Source of the DNA: Rotaria macrura
Taxonomy: Eukaryota > Rotifera > Eurotatoria > Philodinida > Philodinidae
Length of the DNA stretch: 64,000 nucleotides
Direction of reading: 5' to 3'
Assembly (NCBI GenBank): GCA_900239685.1
Contig: OENT01000195.1
Span: 101,404-165,403 of the forward strand
The notes beneath the pieces were generated by a model, which ran no database searches, was not told the origin of the DNA, and worked only from the letters and a program-made list of their open reading frames with translations. The first letter of the stretch is position 1. Every line of letters begins with the position of its first letter. Made by a program: the position numbers and the translations under genes. Shown piece after piece: positions 24,188-36,367 of this stretch.

Positions 24188-27100
24188 CTATTTCTGAGCA
24201 GCTCGAAATGACCATTGATAACGCAATTTTTCTCTTGATCGTAATCGAACATGACAACATAGTGTTTCAACAATAGCTTGACGAAAATTACGAGAACTAT
24301 ACACATATAAGAATGGGTTAAGCAGGGAATTGACATAGCCAAGCCAAAATATGATACTTTCAAGTCCACTTGGAAATTTATCTGGATAAAAAACTGATGT
24401 CGGATAAGATATCGTAAATGGTAGCCAACATATAAGAAAAACAGCTAGTAGAATACCTATGGATGAAATATAATAATAAATATTATATACATAAATTCAT
24501 TCATTTAGATTCTCACAAAAGACATGAAGTTGAAAATGTGGAAAAGTCTTTTTTATCTCTAATTAAGACTCACTCGAGGGTTTACTCTGTAATCAAAGTT
24601 TTACAGACACGTCAATTATCTATGAAAAGAACTTCCTGAACAGTTTATTCGATCAGAACATTGATTGAACTTGAACATCTTTACTAAGACATGACAAGAA
24701 TAATCTCTGTATAATGAAAGTTACTCATTGAATGAATTTCTGCTTCAGGTAATGAATATATGTCAACAAAAACATTCGATTGGACAGTTTTCATTATTGT
24801 CAAAAGATTTCCTCTTGTGTTGATCGTTCATTTTCTGAGAACAATTATAATTTGCCTTTAATAAACTATACTGATGGTCGATCTTATCTTGCATGTTGTG
24901 TAAGTAAAAGATTTGTTTTTCAAAGTTATTCATGAATACGTACCAAGCATTCTACTAGCCTTTTGATTTCTTCTTAAACATGCTCTTCGTCGTTCATGCA
25001 TAAATTCTGCTATTGCACGCTGACTATACCGACTTGAACTACGTTGTTTTGTTGAATGTAATGATTGTGAACGATGATTCGATCGACGATGTCTACGATG
25101 ATGTTCTTCATCGACAGCATTATTATCAAATGATGAATTATGTCTTGAAGCATCTGCTGCTATATAAGCACCATTACCATGACATTCCACTGATATTGGT
25201 GAATTAGATCGACTTCGTTCTTTTGTCAAAGAACTTGGTCGTGAATTTTCATATTGATGATCATTGACAATATTTCGATTTTGATCTTCGACAACTACTT
25301 TTGTTAAAATTGCTTGTGATGGTATTGCATGTTGATAATAATAACATGCTTCATAGCGTATGGTTGGTAATGATAATCTATAAGTATTCATATATGTTCG
25401 AAGTAGTTGTTGGTTTTCATCTTGATTAATAGTTGAATCACCTTTTAATTTATTATCTTGAACTATGTCATTGATAGAACGTTTTTGTCCTTTGAATGTT
25501 GCCGTTGTCGATGATGTTTTTACCATTAATACATTGGATGCCATACCTTGATTTATTATACTTGGTCGTTGTTTTCTCTTTTTATGACGGCAATATTCAT
25601 TTAAACTTTGTCGACTTTTACCCACGTCACGTTTTGTAAATTGATTTTCATTATCAGGCAAGGATTTCTTTCTAATTGAATTGTTTGCTCGATTTCGTTG
25701 TAGATATTTGTTAAAACGTGAACGCATGGATAAAATTGACGATGTACTTGTCATTGTTCTTGTAGAACCATTGAAATGTGATGTTGTTGTTGCAGCAGAT
25801 GATTTTAAATCGTTACCCGATGAAGTCATTTTCATAGTATCACATGTATCCTTGATCTAAAGGACAAACAACGAAACAATTATCAGTAAGTTTAATTGTA
25901 TTCAAAATTTGACAAAATAATAAATTCACTATGATATAATATGCTTATTCGGTAGGATGGGATAATAAATTAACTTAATTGGACCTTATCTGATGACAGT
26001 TTGTCTTGTGACATGCGTTGTCAAAAATATCTAATGACTAATATATATTCGATTTCGACTTCGCAGTATCAACCCACGACAACATTATTGAAATTTTCGA
26101 CTAGAAATTATCTGTTTTTTTTTCTGATTTTGATAGGAAGTGTTTTAGGCTTCATTCTATGAAAGCATCAATATGATTTAGAAGTTTCAAATTCTCATAC
26201 ACTTTTTAAACACATTAGAATTTCAACACATACCTGATCGATTTCATTCATTATTTTTTTGAAAATAATGATTATCATTGTAAGAACACATTCATGTTTG
26301 AAACCGTAAAATTTATTTATTTACCCCTCAAGTCACTCTAGAAATCTTCAAAATTCTTTTGTATTTATTTGAACATCTGAGATAATACTTGTACAATTTC
26401 TCATCGTTCATTAAGAAAACGAAGTTAATTTTCTACTTTGAAGTATACTGTCTCCGTCTAATTGCTACTATAATCTTCTTCAATTATCTGACTATTACTC
26501 GAACATAAACCAGAAAGCTGACAAAATGTATAGTTTCTCAATTCAGCTATTTATATTCAATGTTCTGTTGATGACATATTCATATCTTCAATCTATATAT
26601 GCATTTTGCGTCACGTCATTAAATTGACTTACTAAGACTTCGATGTTTTTTATATTCACTATGATTCTTGAGTAACAACCCAACATAAATAAAAGTGGGA
26701 TGTAATAGAAAAATGCACATAACAAAACAATGATCCATGGTGGCGCTGGATGAGCACATATTGGCTCTTTCTGTCTATAATAATGTGATGCAAAAATGGA
26801 ACCTGGCCATATAGCAAATGGAATAGCCCATGAACTGATTATAAATACGAGTACAGACGAATGAGAACGATTGCGTAGATGAAAGTAGGGTGCTATGAAA
26901 AAAACAAAAACAAAAGCAAAGTAAACAAAAAGAGATTCGATAAAGAAAACAATAGAAGAATACCAGTCAATGCCCAATATCTATCCAAGGCCATCGAAGC
27001 AAGTGTGAGGAACGAGGCGGTTGAACATGTAAAATCAATTGACATCCAGATGTAACATAGACGATAATCAAATGGCCAACGTAAATGCAACGAGTGTACG

Positions 27101-27457
27101 GTCATCAGCGGCATGACACATAGTCCAACGAAAAAGTCGGCGAGACACAAACTTACAATAAAATAATCGGAATAGGATCGCGCACGAAGACGAAACTTTA
27201 TTGAAACCAACACGAGACCGTTACCTATGAGAAGAAAGTTAAGAGTAAGAGCATATACACGGATTTTTCTATTGTTCACTCATGATGACTTTCTTAAGAA
27301 ATTCATTCAACAAGACACCCTGGTTGACATACAAACCTAATACAGTAAAGATGGTTATTAAGCCGCATACAACAAGTATGGTAATTGTTCTAAACGACCA
27401 CATCAATCTATCGACAGAACTATGTTCAGTAGTAGTATTACTCGTGTTCATATTCAT
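24188..27457 (-). CDS. Class A aminergic-type GPCR, copy 1
   Basis: Seven-helix receptor for a biogenic amine or acetylcholine-like ligand. Exons (minus): 27337-27457, 26964-27224, 26633-26892, 24944-25856, 24188-24456, about 607 residues. Landmarks: two N-terminal NxT/S sequons, GNGLVLV in TM1, LADFFVG in TM2, WMSID with the amine-binding Asp in TM3, LDRY, SSWAIP in TM4, a loop-2 Cys (EPICAHP), ICWLP in TM6 and NSLLNPFLYVY in TM7, then a Cys pair in the tail. The TM3 (SIDF-STAS) and TM7 (FWLGYVNSLLNP) patterns resemble histamine H1 and muscarinic receptors, but the ligand cannot be assigned. Intracellular loop 3 is about 300 residues, basic and Ser-rich, almost all in one exon. Copy 2 lies 15 kb upstream. 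Exons 1-3 match copy 2 almost base for base while exons 4-5 differ, and a second exon 1 follows at 27847-27967, so this 5' part may be misassembled. Confidence 0.85.
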
Positions 27458-27732
27458 GGAAGTCTTTTAAGGAATTTATTGATGGGTTTGTTTTTGTTCT
27501 GTTTCTTTAAATTAAAATCATCATATAATATGAATCGTAGGATTCTACAGAGATCATTAGTTTAATAATGGAATCTTGCTGAATGGTAATTATACCATTG
27601 ACATATATTTATATATATTGCTTGATTACCAGCCCAAGTAATAGAAATGCTGATCACAATAGGGGACGGATGTTGACTATTAGTCCATCTAAAAAAGACA
27701 AAATTATTTTAAGAAAGTGATTTCAAAGAAGA

Positions 27733-28195
27733 NCCTATGAAAAGAAAGTTAAGAGTAAGAGCATATACACAGATTTTTCTATTGTTCACTCATGATGACT
27801 TTCTTAAGAAATTCATTCAACAAGACACCCTGGTTGACATACAAACCTAATACAGTAAAGATGGTTATTAAGCCGCATACAACAAGTATGGTAATTGTTC
27901 TAAACGACCACATCAATCTATCGACAGAACTATGTTCAGTAGTAGTATTACTCGTGTTCATATTCATGGAAGTCTTTTAAGGAATTTATTGATGGGTTTG
28001 TTTTTGTTCTGTTTCTTTAAATTAAAATCATCATATAATATGAATCGTAGGATTCTACAGAGATCATTAGTTTAATAATGGAATCTTGCTGAATGGTAAT
28101 TATACCATTGACATATATATATATTGCTTGATTACCAGCCCAAGTAATAGAAATGCTGATCACAATAGGGGACGGATGTTGACTATTAGTATATC
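27733..28195 (-). pseudogene. Extra copy of GPCR exon 1 and 5' flank after a one-base gap
   Basis: After an N at 27733 the sequence repeats 27224-27690 almost exactly: end of intron 1, exon 1 (27847-27967, intact ATG and frame) and part of the upstream flank. Exon 2 is not repeated. Its small variants (CCTATGAAAAG, CACAGATTT) match the second GPCR locus rather than the adjacent copy. Beyond about 28196 the flank is the diverged paralogous sequence. It may be the genuine exon 1 of copy 1 placed beside a misassembled duplicate, or a real partial duplication. Confidence 0.7.
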
Positions 28196-31100
28196 TAAAA
28201 AAAGAAAATAATTTGATGAAAGTAACTTCAAAGACACTGATCCGTTGATGGAAATGACATGTTCAAGTGGAAAATAGTCAAATGCAAAAAACCAGAAACT
28301 TACTATTTAATGAAAAGAAATTAAAGACAGTAAAATGCACTGATATAAGCTAAGATGATGTTTTCATACGTAAAAGGATTCAGTTACTTTTAGTAGAATA
28401 TTTTTCATCGTAATCTATCCAAAAAAAACCAAAAAGAAAAAAAATATTTCATGGTTATTTTTAGAAAAAAACACTGCTTGAAAATTGATAGACTATAAAT
28501 AACATCTTGAACGATGAAAATATGTTAAGAAATATAGCAAATTACTAATTGTACGCATAAGTTGGAAAAATCCATGCAAGAAAATTCAAAATAGAGGAAT
28601 AAGAAAGAATATGAAACTTTGTGTCCTTTTAGTACATAACATCGAGGTTTGCTCGGAAGTATAAAATAATATCATGTCTGATTGCTCTTTCCAGTTATGT
28701 CGAGATCATTAAAAACTATAATCTTCTATTCCTATCAAGTAGACAACTAATTTTTCCATAGATTGGTGGCTAAAAGTTAAAATTAATCATCTTTTTTTTC
28801 TGTATATTTGATATTACCGATGTACAATGCTAATCATTATCATATTGAATATCTAGTATTCATAGATCATTAATCAATGCGATCGATTTTTAAACGGCAA
28901 GAAAAAAAACATTTAACTTTCTTGTTTTATCACCCATTGAAAAATGAGACACCTAATTGATGATTTATGTTTTACCTGTTCTTTTTTAACGTCAATCGAT
29001 GATTTTCTTCTTCAATTTATTTTTTATAGTTCGATGCATTTTTTTCATGCGACTCATGAATGATCTACAAAGTACTTTCTGTGTTTTTTACTCTTCTATG
29101 AATCATTTATAGGAAAATGACTTAGTCACTATGAACATAGTTCAATCGAAAGTAAATGTTGTACTCTAGTCGAAGGAAATGAAAGAAAAACAGCATAAAT
29201 CAATATTGTTTCTACTGTAGAATAGCAATTTCGGGAATAATCTCGTACCAAAAGTAACTGTAAACGAAAATACAAATATTCAAAACCATTTGACAGCATA
29301 TAGCACGGTCAATATTTCAAAGAAAGTGAGCTAAGAATAATAAAATATACGTAGTAAATTTCTTCAATTAACTAATACGTACGTTTCATGAATATGAATA
29401 ATGAAAAACTTTCTATAATTTTTTAGAGTATCTGATAATTAAAACAAATATAGACACGAAGAAATAAATACCCGAAAAGACAACTACTTGCTTGTGTGTA
29501 TCTAAAAAAAACCAGAAGAAGCGGATATCAAATTAATTGTAAAAATGATAGTACTAAATTTGCATTAACGATTTCATTCATTTATCATATTAATACGTAT
29601 TTCGATAAATAAGATACATACCGTCGAAGAGAATAAATTAGAATAGACACCAATGAAAATATATTGTCGTAATCAAATTATGTATACGATGTTCTCGTTA
29701 TATTGATGTGTGCTATTTTATAAAATAAAATATCTATTAGGAAAAAATTAACTTTTTTGTTGCATAATTCATTTATAATTATTAGTTTCATATATTTAAT
29801 TCGGTAGCCTTTCGGTTACATTTAATAAATGAACGAACCATGCTTTAAATAGAACTGATTTAAGGAAGAACAAATGGGCCTATTAACAACAGTGTTATGT
29901 ATAGGAAGGATGGGTGTATGTGTACCTCTCTAGTTTGTTAACAAATAATGATGATGAAAATAAATGAGAAAATATGACTAAGAAAAAGCATGATGTATCC
30001 AGAATGGTCGACGTCAATATTCATTCTTTTATCAGGACTGATTGCTACCTTGATCATCTTTTTTTTTCACGCCGGTTCATCTATTTCCCGTGGGTTTTAC
30101 ACAATGGTTAGAGAAAATGAAAGATTGTCGGCAATCCAAGACGATTCTTTATAATCCCTTATGATGCCGAAGTAATCTGATGAATGCAAAAAAAAATTGA
30201 CATTGTTGTCTATGATTCTAGTGAACAACCAAGTAATGCAATAACAAAACCGAAGCATGTCTATAAGTATGCAAATAATTGAATCGATTGCTCTTATCTT
30301 CTTACTGACAATAAAACAAAGAAAGAATGTAACGAATGTAAAGCACAACGATAATCTACCTACGTATGTAAATAAGTGAAATTATTATACACGTGACTCA
30401 ACATTATATTTAATTGCATAAGATATTATCTGATTCAGATAATCATAAAGTTTAATCTGATATTTTTTATGTCCATACGAACGATGATACTACTCTTTTC
30501 ATGAAGATTCTAACAATTAAGCTATCTGTAGAACATTTCTGTGCATTAAAGAATAGTTCAACATTTAAAGAGATCTTTTCTTTAACATTTAATTAGAAAA
30601 CATGAATAACATAGTTCAATTCGATCAAAAGGGTACACTCTCAACCATAAGACCTATGCCGTCCGCTTGTTGTTTTTCTTAATACAAAGCATCGAACTAA
30701 TGAGCACATTTTCATTTTGTGCACGTTATGGTTCATTGAAACTATTCATGATAATAAGTAATTTACTATTATCATTTATTATTATGCACATGATTGCTTC
30801 TTGTTGATGTATGGCATGAATAATATAAAATTTAATTCAATTCAATTCAATTTACGTTTCTCAATTGGAAATACTTTACGTAGAAGAAAAAGAATTTCAA
30901 CTAAATGTATCATACGACTTATGAATGTGTTCGTAGTCATAGTTGACGTCATTTTCTATTGAAGCCTATTACAATTATCATAGTAGAAACGATGAGAGTC
31001 TTTTAGAAATAATTAGACTTTAAATATTTACCGAAAATCGCACGCAACAATCAATAATTTATTGATCATTGAAGTAAAGTTTGTTTGAATATAGACTTGA

Positions 31101-32690
31101 AAAGGTAATAGAAATAATGACGTCTAATGTTGCCTGTCAATGAAGATAAAAAGCAGAGCGTTTCGGTTCCATCGTTGACATTACAATACATAATGTATGA
31201 TCTTATTTGAATGAAAACAGAAATTAAATACAAATCCAAAAAGAAATATTTAACCTTCGTTTTGTCCCTGTTGGAGTACGATGATAAACTATAAGATGTG
31301 TACAGATGTAATCAGAAGTACCTTGGGGTTTTAAACATGACCTTCTACATGTTAAAGCATATCACTTATATTATTGTAAAGGAAAAAATATCATTATTCA
31401 AGTAGTCAATTAGAGTATCCAGTGTTTTTTTTTGTTGCATCCTTGTTTTCAACTAGGCTTTGAAGAGACTAAGTATATGAGCGTGTATTTACAACGAAAT
31501 GATAAACCCATGGATATTGCATCGTAACAATCTATTATTGTTTGTTTTTATTTTTATCACTATTATCGATCGTAGTTTTACAACCCATTTGTTTATGATA
31601 AATACTTGTTTCTGTTGATTGAAATTCATGTAAAGCTCATAGGTAACTCGTTGCTCGATAATCATGTCTAATAAGACATAATTCATTTGAGTAAGATATA
31701 AATACATGAAAACTTCAATTACATCGTTGAGATATAATAAGATTTTCATTTCGAATGCATAATTAAGGGTGAAACATTTCTTCTATAGAATGAGAACTAT
31801 TATAGAGAAAGAACTTAGAAGAGCAATGTCCTTCTTATGTTATTGTTTTAATATATCCTACCAATCTAGATTAACGATTTATTTGACATGATTTTAATTA
31901 GTTTCTAATACATCAGAGATTTATTTCTTCGATGCTCATCTAAAATTAAGTATGTCTTGCATCATAAAAACAGACATTATTTTCTTTTTGTATTGGAGTA
32001 ATAAATGAACGAGTGATCAGAAAATATGAAATCTATTTCGTAAAAACAAATTCTCAAACATTTCAATAATTTAATAATTCAAAATTCTTTTTCTACCAAT
32101 GATGTATTTATGTTCGTTTTGTCTAGAAAGTTCACGTGATGGTTGATGCTGTCTTTCCAAAATAAATAAATTCAAAGCTGTCTTTAGGCATGTTAATTTT
32201 TTTAGAACAAAGAACATCATTACAAGAGATGGTTTCAGCTATTGTCACTGTTTTCTTTTTCATGTATATATTCGATGTATGAAATGTCATTCAGCTTGCA
32301 TTAATTCATCTATTGGAATGACAACGAATACAAGTCGTTTCATTGAAAATTAAAGTCAAATTAACCATATCGGATGGATGAATCTCGAAATATGTTTATA
32401 GCTCTTCTTGTATTGAACAATAGAATTGTGATTCTATGCAAGATACAAGATTCTATTTAAATCGCCAGACATATTATCATCGATTAACTTCTATTTAAAG
32501 ATGTTCTTCTTGAAATCATATAATAGCATATTCCTGAAGTAAGATGAGGTATTTATTTACATAATGGTGCACTCTATATGTATCGAAAAAGAACGATCCC
32601 TGATCATACACGTTTGCAGGATCCTGTATAAATCCATAAAATCTTGTTGAATGTGGTTTAGAAGTTCGTCTGATAAGCAGAGAATACGAT

Positions 32691-33466
32691 GTTTTAAGCC
32701 ACCCACACCCCCCTCAAAAATCTATCTTGGCAGAGGAAAGTTCCAATTGCATGAAACTTACAGGATATGTTAGGCTTTGTATGAAAAGGTACTGGTTAAA
32801 TTTTCATCCCTCTATCATGATGTTTGGCTGAGATACGGACATGACAAGGGTAAAAGATAGCAAATTCGGCAACCCAAATTTTTCGGTCCGGGTTCATGAT
32901 ATATCTTTGACTTGTTTTTGTTAGAAAGAGCATGTGCACATGGAAGGCAGTACAGGATCCTCTGTTTTTTAATTCTTACTTTTTTAGCAGAAAACAGGAA
33001 TCACAATTTCAATGACTTCAAAAGTCCCGTAAAAAAATTGGGAGGGAGGTTTGAATAGAGATCCCTTGTTATATAGTCATAAAGAACGGTTTTTGAAAAA
33101 AAGGACTTTGCACTGCCCTGCATCTTGACATGCTCTTTCAAAGAAAAAAAAACATTTTAATACATCCTATGGAGCTGGACTGAGAAATGTGGGATGCGCT
33201 TTTTTGAAAGTGCAAACTGAGAAAAAACGAAAAAAATTTTTCCGACAAAAAGTTTTTCGATATTTCAGAATTTTTGACGAAAATTCAGTTTTTTTGAGGA
33301 GGGCTTCCAGAAATCCTCAAAGTTTCCTGCAAAATAAAGGTCTTGAGTAAAAACCTATATCAACTTTGAAAGAGCGAAGAATGGACTATCTTCTGGTGTA
33401 TTCATCTCAATTTCGGAATTTTCCCGAAAATTGACTTTTTTTTGAAGGGTGGTGGGGTCTTAAACC
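32691..33466. mobile_element. TTAA-bounded non-autonomous element
   Basis: The left end reads TTAA then GCCACCCACACCCCCCTC (TTAA at 32694-32697). The right end, reverse-complemented, reads TTAA then GACCCCACCACCCTTC, and both continue into AAAAA. TTAA on both sides is the target site of piggyBac-type elements, although the termini are not the classic CCC. The interior of about 760 bp is richer in G and C than its surroundings and has no long open frame. Confidence 0.55.
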
Positions 33467-36297
33467 ATTTTTGTGTTTCTCTCAGTGATCCTAACTGTGA
33501 AAAAGAATAAAATCAACATAAAACATTAGATACGAAGCCATCAACTATCTAATTATAGATTAAATCACAATATATATACGTATTCATATTTTTCTTTTCT
33601 TTGTTGTTGCATATTTTAATTTACCAATCAGAATTATAGCTCTTGTAAAAGATATGAATACGAAGAAATTCAATAGTCATCAAATTTGAATTGGCCCGTT
33701 GAAATTGAATGAACCCGTGCGATCGTTTAATCAAATAAAAGCTTCACAAAAATCTCAGAAGCTTCAATGTCATATTTTCTATCAAAGCATTGAAGTCGAA
33801 GTCTTCCACTTACCTAGAGCTACTAGGAGTACGTCTATAATCATTATTGAATGTCAGATATGATTAGATAGGAGCCTAATTACTTCTCATGACATATTAA
33901 AAAATACATTTATTCGTTTAGTCAATTAGAAAGATTAACATGTGACATTTGTAAAGCATAAGTTGGAACGCTCATGATTCGAAATCAATAAGTCTCGACT
34001 TTTTATTTGACTATGTCTGCCCTTTATTTTCTACACCAGGTAGTTGTTTTTGATAAATTTCTTCCCACTGATCAATCTAGTTTGTTTTCTAAGTGTTGTA
34101 GTTTTTGCTTACGACTTCTATTAGTCAAATTAACTCTTTCGCCATAGTTTCATGCCAATTCATTCGCTTTTTCATTACTTGTTCTCAATGTTCATGATAT
34201 ATTTCTTTTGCATGAATTGATGTTTTACAGAGGATCATGCCAAAACCTCTGTGTCTGTACGCTCTTATGCATGACAACGTAGCATAAAAGATTGTAGAAA
34301 GGTATATCAATTAGACAGAGGAATTTTTGTAATCTAAGCACTCATTAATAGAGAAATCCAATTAGCATACTCAGATAATAGCTATGTTAACATTAAAGAT
34401 TCTTTTTCCGGTTCAATCATGTTTAAGTGTGCAACAACATGTCGATCGTCATAGAATACAAACAGATAGACTAAATTTCTCTTCACATTGTGAGGGAAAC
34501 TTCGAATATTTTTTTTCCATTGTTTATTTAGTGCTATTTTTAAAAATGTCGTTTTAAAATAGAATTTCAAAATAAAACAACAGAATTGACTTTAACCATG
34601 AACAACTGTTAGATGAAATACGCCATAGGAAATACAAAATAATCACCATCTGCTATTCCAAAGTGCACATATGAAATCCTTAGACTCTACTTCAATAATT
34701 TGATAGAACATGTTTATTTTCGTTCTATTAAAACGAAATATGTTCGTCATATAATAAATATTATCAGCTAAAACGAAAGTGATAAGCTTTAGCTGAATAA
34801 CAACAGTTACAGTAAATTATTGTAATTTTCTAGACATGACTTAAAGATCTGATGAATAAAAACCATAGACCACATTCATTCAAACTACGATATGACATCA
34901 AACAGATCTATCGTAGTTCAAATTCAGTAGTAAATCGTTGAATCCATCGAAAAATCAGAGAAAAAACAAGATTCTCTGTATCTTAAATTAGATTAAGAAA
35001 TCTTGTTATCAAGTACTTTTTTACGACATATTCTAGAATGGATTGAAATTATAATGTCTTTCAGACATTCTATGCTTTATGTAGAATTTAGAAATCTATA
35101 ATAGTTCAATGACAAATAATTAAGAATATTTATTATTAAATCTTCATTCAAGATTAATCTAAATGTCTTGTTTGTTTTATTGATCGATACTAAAGAGATA
35201 CTATCGTTATAGTTTTTACTCGACGAAGTTTAATATCTAACATGCTACGTCTAATTTCTACAATAATCATGTAGATGACGAAAAAAAGAAACAAAATTTT
35301 TCTCAATTGCATGCTCAATATTCAACTTTTATCTTTATCAATAGAAAATTTTTTTTCTATGAATAGAAAATGATGCGTATCATAATAATAATTAGATAGT
35401 TCGAACAATGACATCTCGCCTAGAGACTGTAATGCACTCAGATTTTAGTCTGATAAAATGACAAGGAGCACTTCACTAAATTAGATATTATATTTAAACG
35501 TGAGAATATGATTTCATACTATTATGGCTGATTAAAACTTTTAAGTTTCTCTTGCAAAATAAATGTTGTCCTCAGCTTATAAACACATGTCATTCGTTGA
35601 AGAAAAATGAACGAGATCAATTGATTCTTTTTTATTCTCTGATAATTTATCGATGAATTGATTATTATATCTACTTCTTTAAACTAAAGAACCAAATGAA
35701 GTTTTCAGTTCAAATAGTACGGAAAAAAATTTTTTTTTCTGAGCCTGTTGTGATCATTTTGAACTCAGTGAAAATTGTTCGAGCTCAAATCAGAAATAAG
35801 TTCGAGAGTATGGATCTACAAAATGACTCTTTTTCTGTTTCGATTCCCGGCCCCATCTTGATTGAAACTAAAATGTACTATTTTCACATTTTCTTTTTCT
35901 AGAATGTACACACCCTATATAAATGTCTGCTGACACTAATATTTGAGAGTGAAAGGAATGTCTTTGATCTGAAAATTAGCTCAGGATCTGCAAGACTAGG
36001 ACTGGGATTTTTAGGGAAAGTTTCGAATTTTTTTGCAAAGTAGAAAAGTTTTTCTCTAGTAAAATATGGATGAGTGCAACAAGAAAAATAAGCGATTCAC
36101 ACTAAACATAGCAGAAAAATGATGAAACACTACAAATAAACCAATGTTTAAACTAGGCATGCGCCAGTGCCAGTTCGAAGCTCGAGATTGACTATCTATA
36201 CAGCTCAAATCATCATCAAATAAATAGGAGTACCCTTTGTAAGTCACTATAAGGTATATAGAGTTTGACATGCACGAATACTTGTTAACAAGGTGTC

Positions 36298-36367
36298 AGT
36301 CCGATTGAGTATCTATTATTAGCTAATCTTGATAATGAATTGAGTTATATAGATACCTAATTGGACT
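36298..36367. repeat. Imperfect stem-loop, 19-bp arms
   Basis: Arms 36298-36316 and 36349-36367 are inverted repeats with 16 of 19 matches (AGTCCGATTGAGTATCTAT) around a 32-nt loop. It may be one end of a decayed element. Confidence 0.45.

Larger units (their letters stand above)
24130..31250. repeat. Segmental duplication, unit 1 (GPCR plus upstream DNA)
   Basis: This unit aligns with 39340-46610. The shared part covers the GPCR exons and several kilobases of upstream non-coding DNA, for example around 29385-29515 against 44778-44908 and around 30600 against 46050. Identity is uneven: nearly complete over 26556-27732 and clearly diverged elsewhere. Confidence 0.8.

Noticed and set aside
27282..27470. 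Plus-strand frames mirrored over GPCR exon 1 at three places
   Set aside because: They are antisense shadows of the conserved exon and are repeated only because the exon is.
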